A stretch of DNA of 64,000 bases. Origin: JACDER01 sp963717765. Lineage in GTDB: Bacteria > Actinomycetota > Thermoleophilia > Gaiellales > Gaiellaceae. A model generated the notes under the pieces. The model was not told the origin of the DNA. It searched no databases and worked only from the letters and a program-made list of their open reading frames with translations. Positions 29,222-38,727 of this stretch are shown one piece after another (positions within the stretch are counted from its first letter, which is position 1; each line of letters opens with the position of its first letter). The position numbers and the translations under genes were made by a program. Where the stretch lies: assembly GCA_963717765.1 (NCBI GenBank), contig CAVQWX010000001.1, positions 124,001 through 188,000 of the forward strand, read 5' to 3'.

Positions 29222-29423
29222 CGTGGTCCTGCTCGAGCTGCTCCCGGGGCTCCGACTCGTCCCGGCGCCGGGCCACACACGCGGCATGCAGGTGGTCGTC
29301 GTCGAGACTGGCAGGCGGCGACGTGGCGGTTTGGTTCGGCGAGCTCGACGAACCGCACACCGAGGGCCAGCTGCGTGTGCGTGCGCTCGACCCCGAGCTG
29401 GTCTGGCTCGCGCACGAGCACTA
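29222..29423 (+). pseudogene. Metallo-beta-lactamase-fold protein, C-terminal remnant
   Basis: The plus strand carries VVLLELLPGLRLVPAPGHTR (strand and GHT motif of MBL-fold lactonase-like proteins). After a frameshift near 29315 it continues AVWFGELDEPHTEGQLRVRA and LDPELVWLAHEH before a stop. The N-terminal HxHxDH metal motif is missing. The remnant lies between the SHMT operon promoter region and att block B. Confidence 0.5.
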
Positions 29424-29498
29424 GCCGTGGCGACCCCGCACCGTCTAAGGCATCACGCCGGCGCTCTCTGGGCCCCCCGGGCCGCAGCAACCGCGACG

Positions 29499-29657
29499 GT
29501 GCCAGCGAAGTGCCAGCGAGAGGGGCCGAGATAACCCGAGACCCGAGTGCGTATGAGATGCGGATTCTCCTGCAAACCCAGACGAACCGAGACAGGCCGA
29601 GACGGCCTAAAGGATCTCTTAATCCCAAGGTCGAAGGTTCGAATCCTTCACGGCCCA
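29499..29657 (+). repeat. att block B: arm repeats plus tRNA-Lys 3' half
   Basis: 159 bp with the same order as block A: GTGCCAGCGA twice (period 11), GGCCGAGAT, a CCTGCAAACCCAGAC centre, GACAGGCCGAGAC, then a core at 29616-29657 identical over 42 nt to the tRNA-Lys 3' half, including the CTT anticodon. It ends segment 2. Conservation with block A starts slightly upstream (CGCAGCAACCG). Confidence 0.88.
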
Positions 29658-30089
29658 TTGCGAATGCCGTGCAAACGAATGGGTTCCGCCCTCGGGCAGT
29701 GCGCCTAAGGCGCGATGGGGCAACGCGGGGGGCAACAAAAGCAACCGCGATACGCCGCCGGTAGCGGCAAGGAGCCGCGAGGGTTTTAGGTTGCTTTTGC
29801 GGCAGACCACGCCACGCCCACGCAGCCATCCAACCGTGCGCCGACCTTGACCGGGTCGGAACGCCGATTCGTGGGGCCTCTCGATGCCCCGTGCGGCGTT
29901 GGCCCATGTTTGCCCGGAGCGTCGGGATCCTTGGGCGGGTGGCAATCGCGCGGCGCCAGCCCTCGGACCCATCGCGTCGTCCAAGAAAGTCGAAGGAAGC
30001 GTCCAACCGAACGAAAGAGGCTTCAGCTTCCCAAGCTCCGTCAGACGCTCAAGGTGATCCGGCGGCGTGAGCGGGAGTAGCCTTGGCCT
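29658..30089. other. Left end of segment 3, no gene seen
   Basis: 432 bases without a convincing coding region. They hold the paired repeat GGGGCAAC at 29717-29736 and a block at 29857-29917 that resembles 33739-33797 near the right end of the same segment (shared CGGAACGCCGATTCGT, then GCGGCGTTG and TTGCCC). Confidence 0.45.
29717..29736 (+). repeat. Paired direct repeat GGGGCAAC x2, period 12
   Basis: Two copies 12 bp apart, 60 bp after att block B. The same doublet pattern occurs after block E as GGGCAAAC x2 (40732-40751), and on the minus strand at 33779-33797. Confidence 0.5.
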
Positions 30090-30163
30090 ATGGCCGCGCT
30101 CCCTCGGGGAACCGTCCCCCTCCTGTTCACCGACATCGAGGGATCGACGCGTCTTGTGCAGGG
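30090..30163 (+). pseudogene. 5' remnant of a class III adenylate cyclase gene
   Basis: MAALPRGTVPLLFTDIEGST is the standard N-terminus of actinobacterial cyclase-domain proteins (FTDxEGST holds a metal-binding Asp). After about 25 codons cyclase similarity ends, and the frame simply runs on into the neighbouring lipoprotein gene. The rest of the cyclase gene has evidently been deleted. Confidence 0.6.
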
Positions 30164-30278
30164 AAGTGCTGCGCGTAGTGAACCCTGCGAATCTCCAGCT
30201 GGCGCAGAGCCTGATGTCGCCGCTCGCCCCGACGCTGCGGCCTTGATACGTCCGCCGGACCGGGGCCTCATAGCATCA

Positions 30279-32123
30279 ATGCAGCGCTGGACATTGCCGG
30301 TCGTTGCACTCGCGGTAGTGGCGGGCGGCTGCACGGGCGGGAAGGTCGAGCACGCAGCGCACGGCGCGCCGCGCGGAGGAACGCTGCGCATCGGAGTTGC
30401 CGTCCCGGGCGACCCGCTCGGGACGCTCGACGCCGCGCGCATCGAGTTCTCACCCGCGGTGACGGAACTGCTCAGCTGCTGCCTGACGCGGACGCTTCTC
30501 AACTACCGCAGCGGAACGACGGAGGAAGGAGGAGCAGTCCTCCGGCCGGATCTGGCGACGGCGCTGCCGCAGGTCGCGGACGACGGCCTTACGTACACGG
30601 TCCGCCTCAAGCCCGGCCTTCGGTACGCCCCGCCGTACGAGCACGTGCCGATCAAGGCACAGGACGTCGTCCGCGCGATCGAGCACACGCTCCGTGTCGG
30701 CACGACCCCTCTGCTCGACATCGAAGGGGCGCAGCAGTTCCGCGGGCGAAAGGCAGGCAGGGTGTCGGGTCTGGAGATACCCGACGACCGGACCCTGGTC
30801 GTCCACGTCACGAAGCGCGTAGGCGACCTCGGCGAGCGTTTCTCGGATCCGACGACAGCGCCTATCCCCCCGGGAGCCGATGTCGGTTTCGGGAAGCTGG
30901 GGCGCATCCCCGTCGCGTCCGGGCCGTACATGCTCGCCGGCTCGAGGCGTCTCGACTACGCGCACGCTGCCCCGCGGCGCCTCCCGTCGGGATTCGCACC
31001 CGGCAAGCGCATCACGCTCGTCCGGAACCCGTCGTGGACGGGCGACGGTCTTCGCGGCGGCTACGCCGATCGAATCGTGCTGAGTCTCGAGCGCGTCCCA
31101 CATCTCGACCCGAGCGGTGCCCTCGCCACGGGCAAGGCGGCAGCGGACGTGGACGAGGGCAGGCTCGACGTCGCGATCGGGCCGCTCCTGCCGACAGACA
31201 AACAGCTTCGGCGGTACAGCTCATCCCCGCAGCTCCGCAAGCGGCTCTTCACCCACGTGGGCAACACCGTACGCTTTATCAGCCTCAACGTCGCCGTACC
31301 GCCGTTCGACGACATCCACGTGCGAAAAGCGGCCAACCTGGCGGTCGACAAGGAAGCCTTGATCAATGCCACCAGTAGGAGTCTCGGGGGCCGGATAGCC
31401 GACCACATCGCACCCGACGCCGCCCTCGACAACCTGCTTCTGGACTACGACCCGTACCGGACGCCGGAGCACCGCGGCGACCTCGAGGCTGCGAAGCGCG
31501 AGATGCGGAAATCCCGCTACGACCACAACCACGACGGCGTCTGCGATGCGGTCGCGTGCAGGAACGTGCTCGCGCCCGTACGGAACGACGACCCGGCGAT
31601 CATCCGGCTCGGGCACGTAGCGCGCGACAGCCTGCGGCGGATCGGCATCGACCTCGACGTGAAGGTCGTCGATCCCGACACGTACTTCCGCAAGCTCGTT
31701 ACGCCGCAGGGCCACGTCCCCGTTGCGCCCGCGCTCGGATTCCAGCTCGACAACTTGAACGCCACCAGCTTCTTCCCGGGCCTCTTCTACGGTCCGCTTC
31801 TCGGCACGCCGGCCGCCGCCAACCTGTCTCTCGTCGGGGCATCGCCGCCGCAGCTGAGGCGCTTGGGATACAGGGTGCGGGCCGTCCCCAGCGTCGACGG
31901 CAAGATCCGGCAATGCCTCCAGCTCACTGCCCGTTCCCAGACTCAGTGCTGGGCCGAGACGGACCAGCTCCTGATGGAGCGGGTGGTGCCATGGGTGCCG
32001 TATCTCTTCGAGGCATCCACCTTCGCCGTCTCGAGGCGGGTCGCGCGATTCACCTTCTCGCAGTCCTCCTCCGTTGAGTTGCCGGCCTTCGACCGGATCG
32101 CGCTGAAGGCGGGTTCGGACTAG
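30279..32123 (+). CDS. ABC-type oligopeptide-binding lipoprotein (SBP family 5)
   Basis: ATG at 30279 gives 614 residues with lipobox VVAGGC (Cys22). The frame is open upstream but that part is a cyclase remnant and would bury the signal peptide. Typical SBP_bac_5 landmarks follow: GGTLRIGVAVPGDPLGTLDA, LATALPQVADDGLTYTVRLK, VRFISLNVAVPPFDDIHVRK and AANLAVDKEALI. Such proteins bind peptides or other solutes outside the membrane for an ABC permease, but no permease or ATPase gene is nearby. The gene converges on the cyclase-propeller gene, with 8 bp between the stops. Confidence 0.88.
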   Translation: MQRWTLPVVALAVVAGGCTGGKVEHAAHGAPRGGTLRIGVAVPGDPLGTLDAARIEFSPAVTELLSCCLTRTLLNYRSGTTEEGGAVLRPDLATALPQVADDGLTYTVRLKPGLRYAPPYEHVPIKAQDVVRAIEHTLRVGTTPLLDIEGAQQFRGRKAGRVSGLEIPDDRTLVVHVTKRVGDLGERFSDPTTAPIPPGADVGFGKLGRIPVASGPYMLAGSRRLDYAHAAPRRLPSGFAPGKRITLVRNPSWTGDGLRGGYADRIVLSLERVPHLDPSGALATGKAAADVDEGRLDVAIGPLLPTDKQLRRYSSSPQLRKRLFTHVGNTVRFISLNVAVPPFDDIHVRKAANLAVDKEALINATSRSLGGRIADHIAPDAALDNLLLDYDPYRTPEHRGDLEAAKREMRKSRYDHNHDGVCDAVACRNVLAPVRNDDPAIIRLGHVARDSLRRIGIDLDVKVVDPDTYFRKLVTPQGHVPVAPALGFQLDNLNATSFFPGLFYGPLLGTPAAANLSLVGASPPQLRRLGYRVRAVPSVDGKIRQCLQLTARSQTQCWAETDQLLMERVVPWVPYLFEASTFAVSRRVARFTFSQSSSVELPAFDRIALKAGSD

Positions 32124-32131
32124 CCCCAGCG

Positions 32132-33673
32132 CTACCCTGAAGCGGCCTGCGTCGTCACCCAGACGTGTCCGTCGGCTACCGCGACCGCCCCCGGACTGCT
32201 TCCGAGCGGAATCCGCCGGTCGACTCGCCGGCTTCCGAGGTCGATTCGGACCAGCGCGCGCCCGTCGCTTACGGCGACCCACGCTGCGCCTTCGCCGACA
32301 GCGATCCCCGTGGGCCCGCGGCCGACGTTCTCGATCGTCTGGACGCTGCCGTCGGCCGCGTCGATTCGCGACACGGCGTCGTCCGCCGTGTGCGTGGCCC
32401 AGACGGTTCCATCGTCTCCGATTGCGAGCTGATCCGCCGTGAAACGAAGCGTGATCGGAGTACCGGCGTGGAGCGTCTCCGGATCGATCGGGACTACCTT
32501 GGCGCCGTCCGCGACCCAGACCGCCTTCGGCCCCAGGGCCACGGACGTTCCCGCGGCAATGCGTTGGTTCGCTTTCGTGCCCGCGTCTATGCGGATGACG
32601 GACCTATCCGTTGCGAGCGCGACCCACGCGGCGCCGAAACCCACGGCGACGTCCTTCGGGCCGTGGAGGTCGGCGATCGTGTCGGTGACGCCGCCACGGC
32701 GGGGATCGAAGATCGAAAGCTTGTCGACGAACTGATTTGCCACCCAGACGAATCCTTCGCCCGCCGCCAGGCTCCGTGGCCTTTCGCCGGCATTGGCGGT
32801 GTCGACGACGGCGCGTGATTTCGGGTCGATCTCGGAGATCGTGCCGGCGCCCAGGCTTGCGACCCAGAGCCGCTGGTTCTGCGGGTCGGCGGCGATGTCG
32901 ACCGGGTCGCTCCCGACCGGGACCTGCCCGAGGATGTCGCCGTCGCCCGTGTCGACGATTCCAACTGAATTCGGGGCGACGCGGTCGAGCTTGGAGGTTC
33001 CGCCGGATAGGAGCGCGAACGTTCCGACGGCGAGCGCCGCCGCGGCCGCGGCGGCCCCGGCGAGGGTGTGCGGCAACCTGCGCCGGGCGTGAGCTTCTTT
33101 CGGCTTCGGCGGCGCCTTCTCCCTTGCGGGCTGCCAGACGACCTCGTAGAGCCGCCACCGCTCGGAGAACCCCTTGAGCGTGGACCGGCCGCGGTCGCGG
33201 AAGGTGACGTCGGGAATCGTGCCCGCGAGGTGGCGGACCGGTTCGCTGACCAGGATCTGGCCGCCCTTCGCGTGTCCCGCCACGCGCTGCGTCGCGTTGA
33301 CCGCTGCGCCGAACGGGTGACCGCCGCGCTCGAGCACCTCGCCGACGTTGAGGCCGATCCGGACGCGGACGTCCTCCTCGGGATGCTCACGGCCGTGCTC
33401 TTCGAGCGTCTTCTGGATCGCGACCGCGCAGCTGATCGCCTGGCGGGTCGAAAGGAACGTGATCATGAAGCCGTCGCCGATCGAGTCGATCTCCCGTCCG
33501 CCGTGCTTGCCGATCGCCTCCCGGACGATCCGCCGGTGGCTCTCGATCGCCCTGCGGGCGACCTCGTCGCCGACGCGACGACTGAGCGCCGTCGAGCCCT
33601 CGACGTCGGTGAACATCAGGGTGACAACGCCGCTGTCGAGGTGGTCGACCGCCATCACGACATTCTGGGCCAT
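32132..33673 (-). CDS. Class III adenylate/guanylate cyclase with C-terminal beta-propeller
   Basis: A 513-residue protein. The cyclase domain spans about 14-185: metal-binding Asp residues in LMFTDVEGSTALS and EIDSIGDGFMITF, then VRVRIGLNVGEV and FGAAVNATQRVAG. A membrane segment lies at about 208-228 (Ala-rich). The rest is a YVTN/NHL-like propeller of repeated strands such as LWVASLGAGTISEIDPKSRA and VWVANQFVDKLSIFD. The propeller should lie outside the cell and could sense a ligand that alters cyclase activity. Propeller repeats of the same type are fused to a binding protein in segment 4. Confidence 0.87.
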   Translation of the reverse strand: MAQNVVMAVDHLDSGVVTLMFTDVEGSTALSRRVGDEVARRAIESHRRIVREAIGKHGGREIDSIGDGFMITFLSTRQAISCAVAIQKTLEEHGREHPEEDVRVRIGLNVGEVLERGGHPFGAAVNATQRVAGHAKGGQILVSEPVRHLAGTIPDVTFRDRGRSTLKGFSERWRLYEVVWQPAREKAPPKPKEAHARRRLPHTLAGAAAAAAALAVGTFALLSGGTSKLDRVAPNSVGIVDTGDGDILGQVPVGSDPVDIAADPQNQRLWVASLGAGTISEIDPKSRAVVDTANAGERPRSLAAGEGFVWVANQFVDKLSIFDPRRGGVTDTIADLHGPKDVAVGFGAAWVALATDRSVIRIDAGTKANQRIAAGTSVALGPKAVWVADGAKVVPIDPETLHAGTPITLRFTADQLAIGDDGTVWATHTADDAVSRIDAADGSVQTIENVGRGPTGIAVGEGAAWVAVSDGRALVRIDLGSRRVDRRIPLGSSPGAVAVADGHVWVTTQAASG

Positions 33674-33778
33674 TCTCTCCGCGGGCCGGGGACTTGGTGA
33701 CCCAAGCTGACCGACCTCCCCCCGACCTCAGTCTAGACCGGAACGCCGATTCGTCCTGCTCCGAGCGCCGGCTGCGGC

Positions 33779-33797
33779 GTTGCCCCTAGGTTGCCCC
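33779..33797 (-). repeat. Paired direct repeat GGGGCAAC x2, period 11 (minus strand)
   Basis: On the plus strand GTTGCCCC occurs at 33779-33786 and 33790-33797. It lies 80 bp before att block C in a short intergenic stretch that also holds a hairpin (GCGGGA/TCCCGC, about 33840-33858). Confidence 0.45.
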
Positions 33798-33876
33798 ACG
33801 TGCTGGGAAGCCTATGAGTAGCCGGAATCTGCGGCGACGGCGGGACTTGGAATCCCGCAGTCACCTCGGCGAACAG

Positions 33877-34036
33877 GTGCCAGCGAAGTGCCAGCGAGAC
33901 CAGACGAGACCGGCCGAGACCTTACGTCCGCCGAAGAGCTGATTTTCCTGCAAAACCCAGACGTGCCGAGACAGGCCGAGATCGCAGGACGGTTCTCTTA
34001 ATCCCAAGGTCGAAGGTTCGAATCCTTCACGGCCCA
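33877..34036 (+). repeat. att block C: arm repeats plus tRNA-Lys 3' half
   Basis: 160 bp: GTGCCAGCGA twice (period 11), CCGGCCGAGACC, a TTTTCCTGCAAAACCCAGAC centre, GACAGGCCGAGATC, GACGGTTCT, and a core at 33995-34036 identical over 42 nt to the tRNA-Lys 3' half. It ends segment 3. Confidence 0.88.
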
Positions 34037-34044
34037 ATCCTGAA

Positions 34045-34073
34045 GGCCCTGGATTTGCAGGGCCGTTCTTCTT
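34045..34073 (+). terminator. Hairpin with T-rich tail behind att block C
   Basis: GGCCCTG, GATTTG, CAGGGCC followed by GTTCTTCTT. The unhairpinned equivalent behind the intact tRNA (GAAGGCCCTGCAAATCGG) begins the same way, so this may be a tRNA-type terminator carried by the element. Confidence 0.45.
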
Positions 34074-34106
34074 CCTCGTTGCCCGCTCGAGTGACGGATC
34101 GCCAGG

Positions 34107-34128
34107 GTGACAGCGAGAGTGACAGCGA
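34107..34128 (+). repeat. Paired direct repeat GTGACAGCGA x2, period 12
   Basis: Two perfect 10-bp copies 70 bp after att block C, in the same relative place as the GCCAGCGAAAC pair after the intact tRNA. The repeat sequence is that of the arm repeats in blocks D and E. The rest of 34037-34370 shows no convincing gene. Confidence 0.55.
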
Positions 34129-34370
34129 AGCCAGCAGCTACCCACTACCGAGCTGCAGGATCTGGCCGCTCACCGAGAGCGTGGGGCGCGTTCGGGCGTG
34201 TGTAACGACGCTGGGATGCAGGCTGCGTCGTCTCGATTCCCAACTCACGCTCGACGGCGGCGCGAGTGGTGCGAGCGGCTGGGACTATGCGACCGTCGCC
34301 TACCAGCTCGATATTGGCGACTATGACTTGGAGCGAGCGCGCAATCCGACCGAGACGGCAGGACGGGACC

Positions 34371-34700
34371 TCAGCCTCCGCCGGTGCAGTCGGGGACATG
34401 GAGCTTAAGCTCGAGGCGTCCGGCAGCTGACTTCAAGCGGTCGGGTGCATGCACGAGCCTCTGGAGGTGTTTAGCGAGAGTGGTCAGCTGTGCCGGGGTG
34501 CGGGCGGCGTCGATGGTGTCGTAGATGCGAACCCACAATCGCGCATAGAGGGACGCGAGTCGGCGTTGCGACAAGATCCAACGGCTGCTCATGTGCTGTA
34601 GCTCGTGTGGGACGGAAAGAGCTGTGATGCGCGCGAGTCGTTGCGCGGTCGAGGCTCGGATGGCCGTTGCGATCTCGAGTGCGTCGGATCGCGTTCCCAT
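34371..34700 (-). CDS. Small helical protein, unknown
   Basis: A 109-residue frame from ATG 34700: MGTRSDALEIATAIRASTAQ, SSRWILSQRRLASLYARLWV, LTTLAKHLQRLVHAPDRLKS. Predicted mostly amphipathic helix, with believable composition unlike the Arg/Ser-rich shadow frames nearby. No family is recognised. It lies opposite the broken propeller-binding-protein gene and could be a remnant. Confidence 0.4.
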   Translation of the reverse strand: MGTRSDALEIATAIRASTAQRLARITALSVPHELQHMSSRWILSQRRLASLYARLWVRIYDTIDAARTPAQLTTLAKHLQRLVHAPDRLKSAAGRLELKLHVPDCTGGG

Positions 34701-34813
34701 CTCATGTGTACCTTCGAAGAGGAGCGCCCCGGCGCAGATGCCCGTTACGGCAAGCGAGTACTGAGCAGCGGGGGAGCTGCCCGGCGCTCCGAGCGCCCCC
34801 CGGAGATCGGCTC

Positions 34814-36335
34814 CTGACGCGGCTCCACGCGCGCAACGGGCGCACGCTATGGCAACTGGACCCGAATGCCGCTCCGACTGCGGCTGCGCTCGGGTTCGGG
34901 AGCTCGTGGCTGGCCTATCGCGAGGCCAACTTGGTCGTCCGCGTCGATTCCTCGGGAGCGATCACGCCGATTCCGGTCGGCCGGGGACCTTCCGCGATTG
35001 CAGTCGGGAAGCGCGCCGTCTGGGTCGCGAACGCGCTGGACGGCACCGTCTATTCGATCGACCCGGCCACCAACTCGGGGATCAGGACGATCCCGGTCGG
35101 GAGCACTCCGACTGCGATCGCGACCGACGGCGACGGCGTCTGGGTGGCAAACGGTGGGGACGGCACGCTCTTCCGGATCGACGAGCGCAGCGAGAAGGTC
35201 ACCGAGAAGGTCGAGATCGGAGGCAGCCCGCAGTCGTTGGCGGTAGGCGGCGGGAAGGTCTGGGCGAGCGTCCATCAGAAACCACCGGCTGTGCACCCGA
35301 GCGGCGGGACGGCTGTCGTGCGCGCCCCTTCGTACATGACGACGCTCGACCACGCGGTCGCGTCCAACGGCGCCGCTTCCTGGGTCGGGTACGCGACCTG
35401 CGCGATGCTGCTCAACTATCCCGACGAGCCCGGCGGGGGAGGAACTCGCCTCGTTCCCGACGCCGCCCGCTCTCTCCCCACGGTGAGCAAGGACGGCCGC
35501 TCGTACACGTTCACGATCCGGCCCGACATGCGCTTCTCGCCGCCCTCGAACCAGCCGGTCACCGCGCAGACCTTCAAGTACACGATCGAACGCAGCACCA
35601 ACCCGCGCCTGCACCATCCGTTCGGTCAGATGTTCCTCCGCGACGTCGTCGGCGCCGACGCGTACTTCGCCGGCAAGCCCCGCCACCTCGCCGGGGTCGA
35701 GGCGCGCGGCGACCGGCTGACGATCCACCTGACCAACCCGGCACCCGACCTGCCGGCCCGGCACAGCGCCGCCGCCAAGCAGCAGCCCGCGGGCAGCCCA
35801 GATCATCAAGAACAACCTCGCAGCGATCGGGATCGACGTCCACATCCACTGCGTCCCCGGCGACGAGATCTGGACGCTCCTGGGCCGCCCGAACGAGCCC
35901 TGGGACCTCGCCGTCGACTCCTACGGCGCCAGCACCAACGACCCCGGCGAATTCATCAACGGACTCGCAAGAGACGACGCCTTGAACCACGACCCCAGGC
36001 TCCGCCAGAGGATCCGCGCCGCCTCGCGCCTCTCCGGCCCTCGCCGCGCCCATGCCTACGCCAGGATCGACCTGGCAGTCACGCGAGACATCGTGCCCCG
36101 GATCAACGTCGACAACCCGATCCAACAGGACTTCTTCTCCGCCCGCATCGGCTGCCAGCTCTACCAGCCGATGGTGGGCGTGGATCTCGCCGCCCTCTGC
36201 ATCCGGAGGGGCCGCGACGCGGCTGACCCAAAGCGCTCCATAGTCCCTGTGGGAGTTTCGATTCCTGCGTCTGACGCAACGGGCCCGAGCACGCCTGCGA
36301 TGAGTTTCGACTCGCCGGCGCGTCGTAAAGACTGA
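34814..36335 (+). pseudogene. Broken fusion of beta-propeller and SBP family 5 binding protein
   Basis: The 5' part (34814-35280) is propeller: ALGFGSSWLAYREANLVVRV, VGRGPSAIAVGKRAVWVANA, IATDGDGVWVANGGDGTLFR. It continues in frame into a binding-protein N-domain (LLNYPDEPGGGGTRLVPDAA, DGRSYTFTIRPDMRFSPPSN). Near 35760 a large internal deletion and frameshift occur, and the C-domain resumes in another frame as AQIIKNNLAAIGIDVHIHCV and PRINVDNPIQQDFFSARIGC. No proper start is seen, so the 5' end is also lost. In segment 3 the same two modules are separate convergent genes. Confidence 0.65.
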
Positions 36336-36411
36336 ACCACTCACGAACAACCCCGGCCCGACCGCACGTCTTAAGTACCTTGTCCGTCGACATCCAATTG
36401 AAAGGATCTCC

Positions 36412-38553
36412 GTGCTAGCCCGGCTAGCCCACTTCGTAACTCGTCACCGCTGGCCTGTCATCGCCGTCTGGATTGTGCTAACCATCTTCGGCGGCTTCGC
36501 GGCTGCGAAGGTATCGAAGCGCTGGTACCAGAGCTTCTCGGTTCCGGGCAAGTCCGGCTACGAGACCAGCCAGCGGACGCTGAAGGCCTTCGGTGTCGGC
36601 CGTCGCCCGCCGAACGTCGTCGTGTTCGAGACGCAGGACGACGCGACGAAGAGCGAGGCGATCCGCGCGGCCATGCGACGCGCGGCCACGGCAAACCCAG
36701 GGTCGCTGACGAGCTCGTACTTCTCCACCGGCAGCCTCGCGTTCGTCTCGCGCGACCGGCACACAACCTTCATGGAGATCTATCCACCGGGCCTGTCCAA
36801 GTTCAACACCAAGAGCCATGCCAAGCAGACGCGGCAGGCGGCTGCCGCGGGGTTGCCGCTCGGGATCAGCGTCAGTGTCACCGGTCACGACCCGCTCTCG
36901 GAGGCAAGCGCGCACGGCGGGTCCGGCGCGCCGAGCGTTCTGCTGGAGGCGTTCATCGGCGGTCTCGGCGCCCTGATCATCCTGCTGTTCGTCTTCGGGA
37001 CGCTGCCGGCCGTCTTGATGCCGCTCGCGGTGGCGATCTCCTCCATCTTGAACACGTTCACCCTCGTGTGGGCGCTCACATATGTCACCAACGTCTCGAT
37101 CATCGTGCAGTTCCTGATCGCGCTCGTCGGACTCGGAGTGGCGGTTGATTACGCGCTGCTGATGATCTTCCGCTTCCGCGACGAGTTGCGCGAGGGGGAG
37201 GACGTCGAGACCGCGCTGGTCGAGACGATGACGCACGCCGGTCGGTCGGTGATCGTCTCCGGCACCACCGTTGCCGTCGGGCTGCTGTCGTTGGTCGTAC
37301 TGCCGTTGCCGTTCATCCGCTCGATGGGTATCGGCGGGATGCTCATTCCCGCAGTTTCCGTACTCGCGGCGATCACGCTCTTGCCGGCCTTGCTGGCCGT
37401 GCTCGGCACCCGGATCAACAGCGTGCGCCTGCTGCCCAAACGCTTCCTCGACCATGGCCACCCCGAAGACGGCCGCTGGGGGCGGTGGGCGCGTTTCGTG
37501 CTCCGACGGCCGGTGCCAATCGCGCTTGTCGGGCTCGCGATCGTCGCGGTGCTCGTCGGAGTCGGCACCCGGCTGAACGCGGGCGAGGCACAACTGAAGA
37601 ACTTCCCCGGGAGCGGAACGGCGATCACCGGCCGCGATCAGCTGGCGGCCGCCGGCATCAGCCCGGGCGTGATGAAGCCGTTCGACATCCTGGTCGAGCA
37701 CAACGGGAAGGCGGACGAGGTCGCCGCCAGGGTCCGCCGGGTGCCTGGCGTCGCCGCCGCGGTCGCGCCGCCTGATTGGCGCCGCGGCGCCGACTCACTC
37801 GTGCAGGCCTTCCCCGCTATCGACGGCTCGGCCTCCGGGATCCAGGGAGTTATCGATCGGGTCAACTCTTCGCTCGAAGACACCGCGGCCAGCCTCGGCG
37901 GCACACCGACGATCGACCGCGACTTCACCAACGCGATCTACCAGAACTTCCCGTACCTGCTCCTGTTCGTGCTCGTACTGACCTTCATCCTGCTCGCACG
38001 GGCGTTCCGCTCTGTCGTGCTGGCCCTCAAGGCAGTCCTGCTCAACCTCCTTTCGCTGACCGCCGCCTTCGGAATCGTCGTCATCATCTTCCAGTGGGGC
38101 TACGGCTCCTCGCTCTGGAACATCGACGCGACCCAGTCCATACCCGCCTGGATTCCGCTCATGATCTTCGCGTTTCTGTTCGGACTGTCGATGGACTACG
38201 AGGTCTTCATCCTCTCGCGTACGCGTGAGGCCTACGACGAGACGGGCGACACCAAACGGGCGATCGAGCTTGGTCTTTCCCGCACCGGCAAGCTCGTCAC
38301 CAGCGGCGCGGCCGTTCTCGCCTTCGCTTTCCTCGTCCTCTCCTCGAGCCCCGGCTACGAAGTCAAGATCTTCGCGATCGGCCTCGCAGCAGGGATCATC
38401 TTCGACGCCACCGTCATACGCGCCCTCCTCGTCCCATCCCTGATGGCGCTCTTCGGACGATGGAACTGGTGGATGCCCAACTGGACAAGAACACTCCTGC
38501 TCCTGCCGCGCCGAGAACCCGCACCGCAACCAGCAGCCGAGCGCGCACAGTAA
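36412..38553 (+). CDS. MMPL/RND-family transporter (accessory copy)
   Basis: GTG at 36412 with ribosome site GAAAGGA 8 nt upstream; 713 residues. First membrane segment at about 15-35, loops at about 40-170 and 390-510, and two membrane blocks containing GLGVAVDYALLMIFRFRDEL and FGLSMDYEVFILSRTREAYD, the same proton-relay signatures as the chromosomal MMPL at 6356. Start-to-end similarity between the two is visible (N-terminal RHRWPVIAVWIVL against RYRWAVVAVWLVV), but they are not recent duplicates. It exports lipids or hydrophobic compounds. It is the only intact gene of segment 4 with a clear function. Confidence 0.88.
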   Translation: MLARLAHFVTRHRWPVIAVWIVLTIFGGFAAAKVSKRWYQSFSVPGKSGYETSQRTLKAFGVGRRPPNVVVFETQDDATKSEAIRAAMRRAATANPGSLTSSYFSTGSLAFVSRDRHTTFMEIYPPGLSKFNTKSHAKQTRQAAAAGLPLGISVSVTGHDPLSEASAHGGSGAPSVLLEAFIGGLGALIILLFVFGTLPAVLMPLAVAISSILNTFTLVWALTYVTNVSIIVQFLIALVGLGVAVDYALLMIFRFRDELREGEDVETALVETMTHAGRSVIVSGTTVAVGLLSLVVLPLPFIRSMGIGGMLIPAVSVLAAITLLPALLAVLGTRINSVRLLPKRFLDHGHPEDGRWGRWARFVLRRPVPIALVGLAIVAVLVGVGTRLNAGEAQLKNFPGSGTAITGRDQLAAAGISPGVMKPFDILVEHNGKADEVAARVRRVPGVAAAVAPPDWRRGADSLVQAFPAIDGSASGIQGVIDRVNSSLEDTAASLGGTPTIDRDFTNAIYQNFPYLLLFVLVLTFILLARAFRSVVLALKAVLLNLLSLTAAFGIVVIIFQWGYGSSLWNIDATQSIPAWIPLMIFAFLFGLSMDYEVFILSRTREAYDETGDTKRAIELGLSRTGKLVTSGAAVLAFAFLVLSSSPGYEVKIFAIGLAAGIIFDATVIRALLVPSLMALFGRWNWWMPNWTRTLLLLPRREPAPQPAAERAQ

Positions 38554-38727
38554 GTCTCTCGGCTAAAGCAACGGCAAAGCAGTCGCCGGGCACTGCAGGC
38601 TGAACCGCCGAGCTGGCCGTAACACACATCGCGCAAGCCTCGACGAACAATCACCATGCCACGGGCGCGAGCAGTGGCGCAAGCAGGCCGGCAAACATCT
38701 TTGCCCTGCAAATCGTGCAATTGGCTC

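Noticed and set aside
33840..33858. Hairpin GCGGGA-CTTGGAA-TCCCGC as a tRNA-Pro anticodon arm
   Set aside because: The loop could hold TGG, but no T arm with TTCRA follows, so it is treated as a plain hairpin.
33861..34145. Repeated minus-strand peptides GREGFEPSTLGL...VLQ...WHFAGT at att blocks A, C, D and E
   Set aside because: They look like a conserved protein family but are antisense translations of the tRNA-Lys fragment and arm repeats. Conservation is at DNA level.
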